Positions 15,301 to 24,089 of a stretch of 39,267 nucleotides of DNA are shown in pieces (within the stretch, counting starts at the first letter, position 1; every line of letters begins with the position of its first letter). Position numbers and translations under genes: made by a program. Origin of the DNA: Sulfurisoma sp. (GTDB lineage: Bacteria > Pseudomonadota > Gammaproteobacteria > Burkholderiales > Rhodocyclaceae). Location of the stretch: assembly GCA_030691075.1 (NCBI GenBank), contig JAUYFI010000160.1, forward strand, positions 1-39,267. Reading direction: 5' to 3'. The notes below the pieces were generated by a model. The model was given only the letters and a program-made list of their open reading frames with translations, was not told where the DNA came from and ran no database searches.

Positions 15301-16169
15301 CCGAATCCATGGCGGCGCAGCCGCACAGCCACCCCTACCATGTGCCGCAGCCGAGCCTGTACCCGTTCATCCTGGCGAGCGGGATGTTCACCCTGGCGCT
15401 GGGCTTCATCCTCAAGATGAACGGCTTCGGCCCCGGTCCCTGGATCATGCTCGGCGGCGCCGGCATCATCCTCTACGTGCTGTTCGGCTGGTTCGGCAAG
15501 GTGATCGGCGAGTCGCAGGCCGGCGCCTACCGCGACTGGGAAGACAAGTCCTTCCGCTACGGCATGGTCTGGTTCATCGCCTCGGAGGTCGCATTCTTCG
15601 CCGCCTTCTTCGGCGTGCTGTTCTACCTGCGCGTGATCTCGGTGCCGGAGCTCGGCGCCATGGAAGCGGCCCACGGCACCACGCTGTGGCCGGGCTTCAC
15701 CGGCACCTGGCCTTCGGCCGGACCGAAGGGGCCGCAATTCACGCCCATGGGCGCCTGGGGCATCCCGGCGATCAACACCGCGCTGCTGCTGTCCTCCGGC
15801 GTGACGGTGACCTGGGCGCACTGGGCGCTACTGAAGAACAAGCGCGCGCAACTCAACCTCGGCCTCTTCGCCACCGTCGCCCTCGGCGCGCTCTTCCTGG
15901 TCCTGCAAGCCTACGAGTACTACCACGCTTACACCGAACTGAGCCTCACGCTCGCGGCCGGCGCCTATGGCGCAACCTTCTTCATGCTCACGGGATTCCA
16001 TGGTTTCCATGTGACGCTGGGTGCGATCATGCTGACGGTGATTCTCGGCCGCACGCTCAAGGGCCACTTCACGCCCGAGCGCCACTTCGCCTTCGAGGGC
16101 GTGGCCTGGTACTGGCACTTCGTCGATGTGGTGTGGCTGCTGCTGTTCGTGCTTGTCTACTGGCTGTAA
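15297..16169 (+). CDS. coxC: Cytochrome c oxidase subunit III
   Basis: 290 residues, seven predicted helices. Typical segments are YHVPQPSLYPFILASG at the N-terminus, FRYGMVWFIASEVAFFAAFFG near 80-100 (with the conserved Glu), TGFHGFHVTLGAIML, and WYWHFVDVVWLLLFVLVYW at the end. Subunit III stabilises turnover of the core enzyme. ATG at 15297 overlaps the ctaG stop. Its last 13 nt overlap the antisense DUF2909 gene. Confidence 0.95.
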   Translation: MTESMAAQPHSHPYHVPQPSLYPFILASGMFTLALGFILKMNGFGPGPWIMLGGAGIILYVLFGWFGKVIGESQAGAYRDWEDKSFRYGMVWFIASEVAFFAAFFGVLFYLRVISVPELGAMEAAHGTTLWPGFTGTWPSAGPKGPQFTPMGAWGIPAINTALLLSSGVTVTWAHWALLKNKRAQLNLGLFATVALGALFLVLQAYEYYHAYTELSLTLAAGAYGATFFMLTGFHGFHVTLGAIMLTVILGRTLKGHFTPERHFAFEGVAWYWHFVDVVWLLLFVLVYWL

Positions 16170-16354
16170 CCGGGGATCAACCCCGTGCGAAAGCCCACCA
16201 GCAGCAGGATGAACAGCGTAGCCGAGAGGCCGATGCGCAGCGTCAGCGCGCGCACGGTTCGCTCGTCGGCGCCGCGGTCCCGGTAGAGAAAGAACAGGCC
16301 CGAGAACAGACTGCCGACGATGGCGAGCAACATCAACACGGCGAAAATTTTCAT
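16157..16354 (-). CDS. Twin-transmembrane DUF2909-type protein, antisense in the cox cluster
   Basis: 65 residues with two membrane helices (MKIFAVLMLLAIVGSLFSGLFFLY and LRIGLSATLFILLLVGF) joined by a charged loop RDRGADERTVRA. This two-helix plan and place in a cox cluster fit DUF2909. It is encoded opposite to the cox genes: its 3' end overlaps coxC, and its start codon shares a CATG with the SURF1 start on the other strand. A longer open frame back to 16582 is a shadow of SURF1. Function unknown. Confidence 0.75.
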   Translation of the reverse strand: MKIFAVLMLLAIVGSLFSGLFFLYRDRGADERTVRALTLRIGLSATLFILLLVGFRTGLIPGYSQ

Positions 16355-17129
16355 GGCGGAACCTCCAGCGCGGGTGCCGGCCGAGTATGCGCGCGGCGCG
16401 GCGCCGGCGGCAAGTGCCTTGCCCCCGACACGTCTGCGTATTTTCGTCTGGGGCGGCTTGCTGGTCGTCATCCTGGTTGCCGGTTTCGTCTCGCTCGGCC
16501 TGTGGCAGTGGAACAAGTACGCAGTGAAGACAGTCCTCCAGGCCGAACTCGACCGGCGCGGCCGCGACGCCGTTATCGCCATGCCGCGCCGTGCCGCCAG
16601 CGCCGACTTTTTGCGCTACCGCCATGTCGAACTGACGGGCGAGTTCGACGCCGCGCGGCAGATCCTGATCGACAACCGTATCGACCCCACGACCGAGCGC
16701 GCCGGCTATCACATCGTCACGCCGCTCAAGCTTGCCGGCAGCGACATGCGCGTGCTGGTCAACCGCGGCTGGGTGCCGGCATCCGTCGATCGCCGCATCC
16801 TGCCGGAGGTGCCGCCGCCGACCGGCACGGTCAATCTCACCGGCATCGCCGTGGTGCCGCCGAGCAAATTCTTCACCCTCGCCCCGCCTGCCGCCGGCTG
16901 GCAGCCGGTCTGGCAAAACCTCGACCTCGGCCGGATCAAGGCGGCCGCGCCGTGGCCGCTGCAACCCGTGGTGGTACAGCTCGATGTCGCCGCACCGCAC
17001 GGCTTCGGCCGCAACTGGCCACGGCCCGACGAGTGGGCCGACAAGCACCTCTCCTACGCCCTGCAGTGGTTCGGCTTCGCCGCCAGCACTATCGGCATCT
17101 GGCTATACTTCCTCCTGCGCCGCCGATGA
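16353..17129 (+). CDS. SURF1-family cytochrome oxidase assembly protein
   Basis: 258 residues from the ATG at 16353. One helix near the N-terminus (IFVWGGLLVVILVAGFVSLGLWQWNKY), a periplasmic domain with RYRHVELTGEFDAARQILIDNR and VLVNRGWVP, and a C-terminal helix (YALQWFGFAASTIGIWLYFLL) are diagnostic of SURF1. It helps heme a insertion into subunit I. An ATG at 16320 would add 11 residues across the antisense gene's start and is less likely. No good ribosome-binding site is seen. Its stop overlaps the next start (ATGA). Confidence 0.92.
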   Translation: MAEPPARVPAEYARGAAPAASALPPTRLRIFVWGGLLVVILVAGFVSLGLWQWNKYAVKTVLQAELDRRGRDAVIAMPRRAASADFLRYRHVELTGEFDAARQILIDNRIDPTTERAGYHIVTPLKLAGSDMRVLVNRGWVPASVDRRILPEVPPPTGTVNLTGIAVVPPSKFFTLAPPAAGWQPVWQNLDLGRIKAAAPWPLQPVVVQLDVAAPHGFGRNWPRPDEWADKHLSYALQWFGFAASTIGIWLYFLLRRR

Positions 17130-17602
17130 ACGCCGCCACGCTCCCCGCCTCCGCCATGCCCAGCCACCGCCGCGCGCTCCTGCTGATCCTCGCCCTCGCG
17201 CTGCTGCCCATCGTCATCGGCGGCAGCCTCCACTATTTCGGCTGGCGCCCCGACAAGACATCGAACCACGGCACCCTGGTCACGCCGCCCGTGGCGCTAG
17301 GAATCGACAGCCTCAAGGGCAAATGGTCGCTGGTCCTGGTCGCCGATGCGCCGTGCGGCCCGACCTGCGCTGCACGGATCGACGAACTGCGCCGGGTGCG
17401 GGTTTCGCTGGCCAAGGAATGGAAGCGCACGCAGCACCTCGGCCTCGACGCGCGACCCACCGCATTGGCCGACCTGCCCGCCGGCACGGTCGTCATCGTC
17501 GATCCCAACGGCCTGGCGATGATGCGCTACGTCCCCGGCGCCGATGCCAATGGCATCCGCGCCGATCTCGAACGGCTGCTCAAATATTCATGGATAGGCT
17601 GA
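17126..17602 (+). CDS. Membrane-anchored thioredoxin/Sco-like cox-cluster protein
   Basis: 158 residues. One N-terminal helix (ALLLILALALLPIVIGGSLHYFGW) precedes a periplasmic domain with KGKWSLVLVADAPCGPTCAARIDELRR, two cysteines four apart (Cys77, Cys81), and a C-terminal MMRYVPGADANGIRADLERLLKY. This pattern resembles the short Sco/thioredoxin-fold proteins placed after SURF1 in betaproteobacterial cox clusters. The CxxxC is not a canonical thioredoxin CxxC, though Sco proteins use CxxxC. A role in copper or thiol handling during oxidase assembly is inferred. Overlaps SURF1 by 4 nt; ctaA, which I would expect next, is absent. Confidence 0.7.
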   Translation: MNAATLPASAMPSHRRALLLILALALLPIVIGGSLHYFGWRPDKTSNHGTLVTPPVALGIDSLKGKWSLVLVADAPCGPTCAARIDELRRVRVSLAKEWKRTQHLGLDARPTALADLPAGTVVIVDPNGLAMMRYVPGADANGIRADLERLLKYSWIG

Positions 17603-17624
17603 ATGTGACCCGCCCACCCCGCCC

Positions 17625-17752
17625 CCCCCTCACGGGAGGGAGCCAAACGGCGCACTGCGTGCGGCTGTTACGGGGTGCGGCCCGCAAATCTCGCTACGGA
17701 TGCGCCCTCCGGGCGCGCGCCGCTTTTCCTTGGGGCGGCCCTGCGGAAAAGC
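17625..17752. repeat. GC-rich intergenic repeat, copy A, with hairpin arms
   Basis: The gap between the Sco-like gene and ctaB holds a C-rich/G-rich stretch (17625-17640), a hairpin GCGCCC-TCC-GGGCGC (17702-17716), and an 8-bp perfect stem GCTTTTCC (17722-17729) / GGAAAAGC (17745-17752). The 15-nt loop is TTGGGGCGGCCCTGC. That loop recurs at 21287-21301 with one change while the stem bases differ in a compensating way. It resembles REP-like intergenic elements of betaproteobacteria. Confidence 0.6.
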
Positions 17753-17768
17753 TACTTGAGGATCATCC

Positions 17769-18662
17769 ATGAACACGACCACGCTCACCAGCAACCTCTC
17801 TCTGTCGCAACGCCTGGCCGCTTTCTTCGATCTGTGCAAGCCGCGGGTGAATTCCCTGATCGTCTTCACGGCGATGATCGGCATGTTCCTGGCGTCGCCC
17901 GGCTTCCCGCCGATCGAGCGCTTCCTCGTCGCCTCGCTCGGCATCGCCCTGGTGGCCGGCGCCGCCGCGGCCATCAACTGTCTGGTCGAACGCACCATCG
18001 ACGCGCGCATGGCGCGTACCCGCGCCCGTGCCACGGCCCGCGGGACGATCTCGTCGGCCGAGACGCTGACGCTGGCGATTCTGGTGGGCGGTGCCGGCCT
18101 GTGGCTGCTGCACGCCTTCATCAACGACCTGACGATGTGGCTGACGCTGGCCACCTTCCTCGGCTACGCGGTGGTCTACACGGTGGTGCTCAAGCCCGCC
18201 ACGCCGATGAACATCGTGATCGGCGGCGCCTCGGGCGCGATGCCGCCCGTGCTGGGCTGGGCGGCGATGACCGGCAGCATCGGCGTCGAGCCCTTGGCCC
18301 TGTTCCTGATCATCTTCCTGTGGACCCCGCCGCACTTCTGGGCGCTGGCCTGCTACCGCCGCGAGGACTATGCCAAGGCCGGCCTGCCGATGCTACCGGT
18401 GACCCACGGCGTCAGTTTCACCTGCCAGCACATCCTGCTCTACACGGTCATGCTCGCCGCCGGCAGCCTGATCCCGGTCTCGCTCGGCATGAGCGGCGCC
18501 ATCTACCTCGGCGCGGTGACCTTACTCAACCTCGGCTTCCTCGGCCTCGCCATCCAGCTCTGCCGCAAGTACAGCGACACACTGGCCAGGAAGACCTTCG
18601 GCTACTCGATCGTTTACCTGACGCTGCTGTTCGCGGCGTTATTTGCCGACAGGCTTTTCTAG
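17769..18662 (+). CDS. ctaB: Heme O synthase (protoheme IX farnesyltransferase)
   Basis: 297 residues, UbiA-type prenyltransferase with about nine helices. It adds the farnesyl chain to heme b, giving heme O. Diagnostic are [20 protein letters not shown] near the N-terminus, the prenyl-diphosphate motif [19 protein letters not shown] near 74-92, [17 protein letters not shown], and [11 protein letters not shown]. Conversion to heme A would need ctaA/cox15, not found in this cluster. The gene is separated from the rest by the repeat region, so it may have its own promoter. It overlaps mpl tail to tail by 24 nt. Confidence 0.95.
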   Translation: MNTTTLTSNLSLSQRLAAFFDLCKPRVNSLIVFTAMIGMFLASPGFPPIERFLVASLGIALVAGAAAAINCLVERTIDARMARTRARATARGTISSAETLTLAILVGGAGLWLLHAFINDLTMWLTLATFLGYAVVYTVVLKPATPMNIVIGGASGAMPPVLGWAAMTGSIGVEPLALFLIIFLWTPPHFWALACYRREDYAKAGLPMLPVTHGVSFTCQHILLYTVMLAAGSLIPVSLGMSGAIYLGAVTLLNLGFLGLAIQLCRKYSDTLARKTFGYSIVYLTLLFAALFADRLF

Positions 18663-19994
18663 GGCGTCCAGCAGCTTCTGGTGTACCCCGCCGAAACCGC
18701 CATTGCTCATCACCAGCACTTGATCGCCGTCGCGCGCCTCGCGGGCGACGGCCGCGACCAGTTGATCGAGGTCGTCGAAACTCGCTGCCCGGTCGCCCAG
18801 CGGCGCCAGCACCTCGGCGGCATCCCAGCCCAGGCCCTTGCCATAACAGAAGCTTAATTCTGCCCCGGCCAGGCTGCCCGGCAACTGCGATTTCATGGTG
18901 CCGAGCTTCATGGTGTTGGAGCGCGGCTCGAGCACGGCGAGGATGCGCTGGTCGCCGACGCGCGAGCGCAGACCGGCGATGGTCGCGGCAATCGCCGTCG
19001 GGTGATGGGCGAAGTCGTCATGGACCGTGATGCCGCGCACCGTGCCACGGACTTCGAGCCGGCGCTTGACGCCCTGAAACGACTCCAGCGCCTTCAGCGC
19101 CACCTCGACCGGCACGCCGGCATGGCGAGCCGCCGCCACCGCCGCCACGGCATTCGCGCGGTTGTGGTCACCCGGCAGCACCAGCCGCGTGGTTCCGATC
19201 GCCCGGCCGGCCAGGCTGACCTCGAAGGCATCGGCATCCTTCCCGGCAAAGGCCCAACCTTCGGCCGCATTGAACCACTCCACCGACGTCCAGCAGCCGC
19301 GCGCGATCACCCGTTTCAGCGACGCCTCGGCACCGTTGGCGACGATCAGGCCGTTACGCGGCAAAGTTCGCACCAAATGATGGAATTGCGTCTCGATGGC
19401 AGCAAGATCGGTGAAGATGTCGGCGTGATCGAACTCAAGATTGTTCAATATCGCGGTTCGCGGCCGGTAATGAACGAACTTTGAACGCTTGTCGCAGAAG
19501 GCGGTGTCGTACTCGTCGGCCTCGATGACGAAGAAAGGCGAATCCGTCAGCCGGGCCGAAACGCCGAAGCCCTGCGGCACGCCGCCGACGAGGAAGCCGG
19601 GATTGAGGCCGGCTTCCTCCAGAATCCAGGCCAGCAGCGAAGTCGTGGTGGTCTTGCCGTGGGTTCCCGCCACACCCAGCACCCATTTCGAACGCAGGAT
19701 GTTCTCGGCCAGCCACTGCGGCCCCGAAACGTAGGGCAGGTTGCGGTCGAGAATTTCCTCGAGCAGCGGGTTGCCGCGCGAAATGGCGTTGCCGATCACG
19801 AAAAGATCGGGCTGGAGTCCGGTCTGCTCGGCGTCATAACCCTCGACGAGCTCGATGCCCTGAGCCTCCATCTGCGTGCTCATCGGCGGATAGACGTTGG
19901 CGTCGCAGCCGGTGACGCGGTGGGAGGCAGCCCGCGCCAAGAGCGCAATGCCGCCCATGAAGGTGCCGCAGATGCCGAGAATGTGTATGTGCAT
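18639..19994 (-). CDS. mpl: UDP-MurNAc:tripeptide ligase Mpl (murein recycling)
   Basis: 451 residues, Mur ligase family. It joins recycled L-Ala-gamma-D-Glu-meso-DAP to UDP-MurNAc in the cytoplasm. Seen: [20 protein letters not shown] at the N-terminus (Mpl type), the ATP loop [13 protein letters not shown] near 112-123, [25 protein letters not shown], and the C-terminal domain [15 protein letters not shown]. Length agrees with E. coli Mpl (457). Divergent from the 20057 gene with a 62-bp shared upstream region. Confidence 0.95.
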   Translation of the reverse strand: MHIHILGICGTFMGGIALLARAASHRVTGCDANVYPPMSTQMEAQGIELVEGYDAEQTGLQPDLFVIGNAISRGNPLLEEILDRNLPYVSGPQWLAENILRSKWVLGVAGTHGKTTTTSLLAWILEEAGLNPGFLVGGVPQGFGVSARLTDSPFFVIEADEYDTAFCDKRSKFVHYRPRTAILNNLEFDHADIFTDLAAIETQFHHLVRTLPRNGLIVANGAEASLKRVIARGCWTSVEWFNAAEGWAFAGKDADAFEVSLAGRAIGTTRLVLPGDHNRANAVAAVAAARHAGVPVEVALKALESFQGVKRRLEVRGTVRGITVHDDFAHHPTAIAATIAGLRSRVGDQRILAVLEPRSNTMKLGTMKSQLPGSLAGAELSFCYGKGLGWDAAEVLAPLGDRAASFDDLDQLVAAVAREARDGDQVLVMSNGGFGGVHQKLLDALEKPVGK

Positions 19995-20056
19995 GAAAAT
20001 TTCCGGACACGATGACCGTGCAATAATGGCTCTGGATTCTAGCGGAACAACCGACC

Positions 20057-20683
20057 ATGCCCCGCCGCAAACCCGCCCCCGCCGCCAATGATTTCCTGCG
20101 CCGGTCCATCGCCAGCGCCGCCGCCCGCCTGATGGCCGAGGGCGGCATCGGCGACTACGGCGCCGCCAAGCGCAAAGCGGCCAGAAACCTCGGCAGCGGA
20201 GACGGCGATGTCCTCCCGAGCAACGAGGAAATCGAAGCCGAGTTGCGCATCTACCAGTCGCTCTACCAAGAAGACGAACAGCGCGAGCGGCTGCGCGAGA
20301 TGCGCGAAACCGCCCTCGAAGTCATGGAGTTCGTCGCCGACTTTCGCCCCTGCCTCACCGGCGCCGTGCTCGACGGCACCGCCGGGCGCTTTTCCGAGGT
20401 CGAGCTCGATCTTTTCGCCGACAGCGCCAAGGATGTCGAGATCTCGCTCTTATCTCGCGACATTTCCTACGAAATATCCGACAAAGGACAGCCAACCCAC
20501 CACGCGGCGCACTTGCCCGAGGCGCAACTGCGGCTGGAGTGGGGCGACATTCCCGTGCTGCTGTCGGTCTACCCGCTTGCCGGCGAGCGCCAGCACAAAC
20601 GCAGTGGCCACGGCAGTCGCAGCCATGCCCGGGCCCGCCCCACCGCCGTCGCCGCGCTACTGGCCGAGGCGGGCAATCCATAG
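20057..20683 (+). CDS. Conserved hypothetical protein with a weak nucleotidyltransferase-like core
   Basis: 208 residues, not securely recognised. An Arg/Lys-rich N-terminus ([31 protein letters not shown]) precedes a long charged helix, [25 protein letters not shown]. Then comes [30 protein letters not shown], which loosely recalls the G-S-x-D-x-D core of small nucleotidyltransferases ([11 protein letters not shown]). The C-terminus is basic and His-rich ([20 protein letters not shown]). It is divergent from mpl and ends 44 nt before aroQ. Codon use looks like its neighbours. Function not assigned. Confidence 0.7.
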   Translation: MPRRKPAPAANDFLRRSIASAAARLMAEGGIGDYGAAKRKAARNLGSGDGDVLPSNEEIEAELRIYQSLYQEDEQRERLREMRETALEVMEFVADFRPCLTGAVLDGTAGRFSEVELDLFADSAKDVEISLLSRDISYEISDKGQPTHHAAHLPEAQLRLEWGDIPVLLSVYPLAGERQHKRSGHGSRSHARARPTAVAALLAEAGNP

Positions 20684-20727
20684 GCTGGGGTGGACAAACT
20701 GCGGTCTTTTGCGGCAAACTTGCGGTC

Positions 20728-21231
20728 ATGTCCAAGCGAACGACAGCAAAATCCGCAACCGGTGACGACGCCAGCAGCGGTCGCAATGCACGCATCCTGG
20801 TGCTGCACGGCCCCAACCTCAACCTGCTCGGCACCCGCGAACCCGCCATTTACGGCCGCACCACCCTCGCCGACATTCACGGCGCAATGGAAGCGCGTGC
20901 CCGCGTCGATGGCGTGCAGATCGAAAGCTTCCAGAGCAATTCCGAGGGCGGGCTGATCGACCGTGTCCAGGCCGCCCACGCCGAGGGCATTGAATTCATC
21001 ATCATCAATCCGGCCGGCTACACCCATACCAGCGTGGCGCTGCGAGACGCATTCGCGGCGGTGGCGATCCCGTTCATAGAGATTCACCTTTCCAACGTTT
21101 TCGCGCGGGAACCCTTCCGCCAGCACTCGTATTTTTCCGATCTCGCCGTCGGCGTGATCAGCGGACTCGGGCCCTACGGGTACGAGCTGGCGCTGGAAGC
21201 CGCGCTCAAGCGCATCCGCAAACCCCAATGA
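20728..21231 (+). CDS. aroQ: Type II 3-dehydroquinate dehydratase
   Basis: 167 residues from the ATG at 20728. It dehydrates 3-dehydroquinate in the shikimate pathway as a dodecamer. The type II signature is complete: [19 protein letters not shown] (Asn and catalytic Tyr), [31 protein letters not shown], and [18 protein letters not shown] with the catalytic His and Arg. About 20 N-terminal residues ([20 protein letters not shown]) precede the usual start, so an internal start cannot be excluded, but no better ATG is present. Upstream of accB, separated by repeat copy B. Confidence 0.93.
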   Translation: MSKRTTAKSATGDDASSGRNARILVLHGPNLNLLGTREPAIYGRTTLADIHGAMEARARVDGVQIESFQSNSEGGLIDRVQAAHAEGIEFIIINPAGYTHTSVALRDAFAAVAIPFIEIHLSNVFAREPFRQHSYFSDLAVGVISGLGPYGYELALEAALKRIRKPQ

Positions 21232-21260
21232 ATAGCTCCCCACGCTCACAAGGTTCGCTG

Positions 21261-21309
21261 CCCCCCACGGGGGGGCGCATTTCGCCTTGGGGCGGCCCGG
21301 CGGCGAAAT
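21261..21309. repeat. GC-rich intergenic repeat, copy B, with hairpin arms
   Basis: Between aroQ and accB, CCCCCC-AC-GGGGGGG (21261-21275) is followed by the stem ATTTCGCC (21279-21286) / GGCGAAAT (21302-21309) around the 15-nt loop TTGGGGCGGCCCGGC. The loop matches copy A (17730-17744) at 14 of 15 bases, while the arms differ but stay complementary. Read-through or attenuation between aroQ and accB is possible; no T-run follows, so it is not a standard terminator. Confidence 0.65.
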
Positions 21310-21366
21310 AAAAGTCGGCGCCGGCGGCACGCCGGCCCACCCGAATACCCCTTGCAGGGAGTCACC

Positions 21367-21816
21367 ATGGACCTGAGAAAACTCAAGACCCTCATCGACC
21401 TCGTCCAGAACTCGGGCATTTCCGAGCTGGAAATTTCCGAGGGCGAGGAAAAGATCCGCATCGCCAAGCACGCGGCGCCAGCCGCGCCGACCACGGTGAT
21501 GCTCGGCAACCACGGCTACGCACCGCAGCAGGCCATGGCTCCGGCTGCCGCTGCCGAAGCCGCCGTGCCGGCCGAGCCCGAGGGTCACCAAGTCAAGGCC
21601 CCCATGGTCGGCACCTTCTACCGCTCCGGGTCCCCTGGCGCCGCAGCCTTCGTCGAAGTCGGCCAGGTCGTCAAACAGGGCGACACACTGTGCATCATCG
21701 AAGCCATGAAACTGATGAACGAGATCGAGGCCGATGCCTCGGGCACGATCAAGGCCGTGCTGGCGGAAAACGGCCAAGCGGTCGAATACGGCCAGCCGCT
21801 GTTCCTGATCGGCTGA
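21367..21816 (+). CDS. accB: Biotin carboxyl carrier protein of acetyl-CoA carboxylase
   Basis: 149 residues from the ATG at 21367 with GGGAG upstream; a TTG at 21352 is rejected. N-terminal [20 protein letters not shown], an Ala/Pro-rich linker near 38-75, and a C-terminal biotinyl domain with the biotin-accepting lysine in EAMKLMNE. It carries CO2 between biotin carboxylase and the carboxyltransferase in the first step of fatty-acid synthesis. accC starts 2 nt after its stop. Confidence 0.96.
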   Translation: MDLRKLKTLIDLVQNSGISELEISEGEEKIRIAKHAAPAAPTTVMLGNHGYAPQQAMAPAAAAEAAVPAEPEGHQVKAPMVGTFYRSGSPGAAAFVEVGQVVKQGDTLCIIEAMKLMNEIEADASGTIKAVLAENGQAVEYGQPLFLIG

Positions 21817-21818
21817 CC

Positions 21819-23183
21819 ATGTTTGGCAAAGTCCTGATCGCAAACCGCGGCGAGATCGCCCTGCGCGTGCAGCGCGCCTGCCGCGAACTCGGTGTGCGCA
21901 CCGTCGCCGTCCATTCCACGGCCGACGCCGAGGCGAAATACGTCAAGCTCGCCGACGAATCGGTCTGCATCGGCCCGCCGCCCTCGAGCCAGAGCTACCT
22001 CAACATCCCGGCCATCATCTCCGCCGCCGAAGTCACCGACGCCGAGGCCATCCACCCGGGCTACGGTTTTCTGTCGGAAAACGCGGACTTCGCCGAACGC
22101 GTCGAAAAATCCGGCTTCGTTTTCATCGGACCCAAGGCTGAAACCATCCGCCTGATGGGCGACAAGGTTTCGGCCAAGGACGCCATGAAGGTCGCCGGTG
22201 TGCCCTGTGTCCCCGGTTCCGAAGGCGCGTTGCCGGAAGATCCCAAGGAGATCGTGAAAATTGCGCGCACGGTCGGCTATCCGGTGATCATCAAGGCGGC
22301 CGGCGGCGGTGGCGGCCGCGGCATGCGCGTGGTGCATACCGAGGCCGCGTTGCTCAACGCCGTCACCATGACCCGCACCGAAGCGGGGGCGGCTTTCGGC
22401 AACCCCATGGTTTACATGGAGAAGTTCCTCGAGACCCCCCGCCACATCGAGATCCAGGTGATGGCCGACAACTTCAAGAACGCGGTGTGGCTGTCGGAGC
22501 GCGACTGCTCGATGCAGCGCCGCCACCAGAAAGTCATCGAGGAAGCGCCGGCGCCCGAGATCAATCGCCGCGCGATCACCCGCATCGGCGAACGCTGCGC
22601 CGAGGCCTGCCGCAAGATCGGCTATCGTGGCGCCGGCACTTTCGAGTTCCTCTTTGAAAACGGCGAGTTCTTTTTCATCGAGATGAACACCCGGGTTCAG
22701 GTCGAGCACCCGGTCACCGAGCTCGTCACCGGCATCGACATCGTCCAGGCCCAGATCCGGGTCGCCGCCGGCGAGAAACTGTGGTTCCGCCAGCGCGACA
22801 TCGAGGTTAGGGGCCATTCGATCGAATGCCGCATCTGCGCCGAAGACCCCTTCAAGTTCACGCCATCTCCCGGCAAAATCACCTCATGGCATCCACCGGG
22901 CGGCCCCGGTATCCGCGTCGATTCGCATGTTTATTCCGGCTACACCGTGCCCTCGCACTACGACTCGATGATCGCCAAGGTGATTTCCTACGGCGATACC
23001 CGCGAGCAGGCTATCCGCCGTATGCGCATCGCCCTGTCGGAAATGGTGGTCGAGGGCATCAAGACCAATATTCCGCTGCACCAGGACCTGCTGCTCGACG
23101 AACGCTTCATCCAGGGCGGCACCAGCATCCACTATCTCGAAGAGAAGCTCGCGGCCAAGGAAGAAACTCTCAAGGGTAAATAA
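21819..23183 (+). CDS. accC: Biotin carboxylase of acetyl-CoA carboxylase
   Basis: 454 residues from the ATG at 21819; longer upstream reading is a shadow of accB. ATP-grasp enzyme that carboxylates the biotin of AccB. Seen: [20 protein letters not shown], the glycine-rich ATP loop [48 protein letters not shown] with the metal-binding and catalytic residues, and the C-terminal [24 protein letters not shown]. Operon with accB, then prmA 2 nt further on. Confidence 0.97.
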   Translation: MFGKVLIANRGEIALRVQRACRELGVRTVAVHSTADAEAKYVKLADESVCIGPPPSSQSYLNIPAIISAAEVTDAEAIHPGYGFLSENADFAERVEKSGFVFIGPKAETIRLMGDKVSAKDAMKVAGVPCVPGSEGALPEDPKEIVKIARTVGYPVIIKAAGGGGGRGMRVVHTEAALLNAVTMTRTEAGAAFGNPMVYMEKFLETPRHIEIQVMADNFKNAVWLSERDCSMQRRHQKVIEEAPAPEINRRAITRIGERCAEACRKIGYRGAGTFEFLFENGEFFFIEMNTRVQVEHPVTELVTGIDIVQAQIRVAAGEKLWFRQRDIEVRGHSIECRICAEDPFKFTPSPGKITSWHPPGGPGIRVDSHVYSGYTVPSHYDSMIAKVISYGDTREQAIRRMRIALSEMVVEGIKTNIPLHQDLLLDERFIQGGTSIHYLEEKLAAKEETLKGK

Positions 23184-23185
23184 TC

Positions 23186-24079
23186 ATGTGGGTCAGCGTC
23201 GCGCTGGAAACCGATGCGGCCCACGCCGACGCGCTTTCCGAAGCCCTGCTCGAAGCCGGCGCCATTTCGGCGAGCGTCGAGGATGCCGATGCCGGCACCG
23301 AGCGCGAGACGCCGCAATTCGGCGAACCCGGCAGCCCGACCACACCGCTCTGGACCACCAGCCGCGTCGTCGCCCTGTTCGAGCCGGCGAACGATCTGAT
23401 CGGACGCGTCACGGCAGCGGCGCACGCTGCCGGCCTTGGTGTGAATGACGACCTCCCCGAAATCCATCTCGAGGAAGTCGCCGAGCAGGACTGGGTGCGC
23501 CTGACCCAGTCGCAGTTCGATCCGATCCGAATATCCGACCGCCTGTGGATCGTCCCCTCCTGGCACGATGCCCCCGACCCGGCCGCGATCAACCTCGAGG
23601 TCGATCCGGGGCTGGCCTTCGGCACCGGTTCGCACCCGACCACGCGGCTGTGCCTGCAATGGCTGGAAGGCGTTGTCGCGCCGGGTGTATCAGTGCTCGA
23701 TTACGGCTGCGGTTCCGGCATCCTCGGCATCGCGGCGGCAAGGCTCGGGGCAGCCGACGTGCTCGGGGTGGATATCGACGACGCGGCGCTGACCTCCGCT
23801 CGTTACAACGCCGAGCGTAACGGCGTGACGCTGCGGCTGAAGCACTCGCGCGAGCCACTGACCGGGCAATTCGACCTCGTCGTCGCCAACATCCTGACCA
23901 ATCCGCTGTGCGTGCTGGCGCCGCTGCTGGCAGGGCGCATCGCCCCCGGTGGGCACGTCGCGCTCTCTGGCGTGCTCGCAACGCAAGCCGAACAGGTCAT
24001 CGACGCCTACCAGCCACATATCGCACTGATCGTCGGCGCCGAGCACGATGGCTGGGTGCGGCTGGAAGGCATGAAGTAA
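23186..24079 (+). CDS. prmA: Ribosomal protein L11 methyltransferase
   Basis: 297 residues. N-terminal L11-recognition domain (about 1-90), then FGTGSHPTTRLCLQWLE and the AdoMet motif VLDYGCGSGILGIAA near 170, and VVANILTNPLCVLAPLLA. It trimethylates ribosomal protein L11. Placed directly after accC, 2 nt from its stop, as in many betaproteobacteria; the DUF3426 gene follows after 10 nt, suggesting one transcript. Confidence 0.95.
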   Translation: MWVSVALETDAAHADALSEALLEAGAISASVEDADAGTERETPQFGEPGSPTTPLWTTSRVVALFEPANDLIGRVTAAAHAAGLGVNDDLPEIHLEEVAEQDWVRLTQSQFDPIRISDRLWIVPSWHDAPDPAAINLEVDPGLAFGTGSHPTTRLCLQWLEGVVAPGVSVLDYGCGSGILGIAAARLGAADVLGVDIDDAALTSARYNAERNGVTLRLKHSREPLTGQFDLVVANILTNPLCVLAPLLAGRIAPGGHVALSGVLATQAEQVIDAYQPHIALIVGAEHDGWVRLEGMK

Positions 24080-24089
24080 ACTCCGGCGC

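Noticed and set aside
16171-16185. Hairpin CGGGG-ATCAA-CCCCG after coxC as a terminator
   Set aside because: 5-bp stem with no T-run, and it falls inside the antisense DUF2909 coding end.
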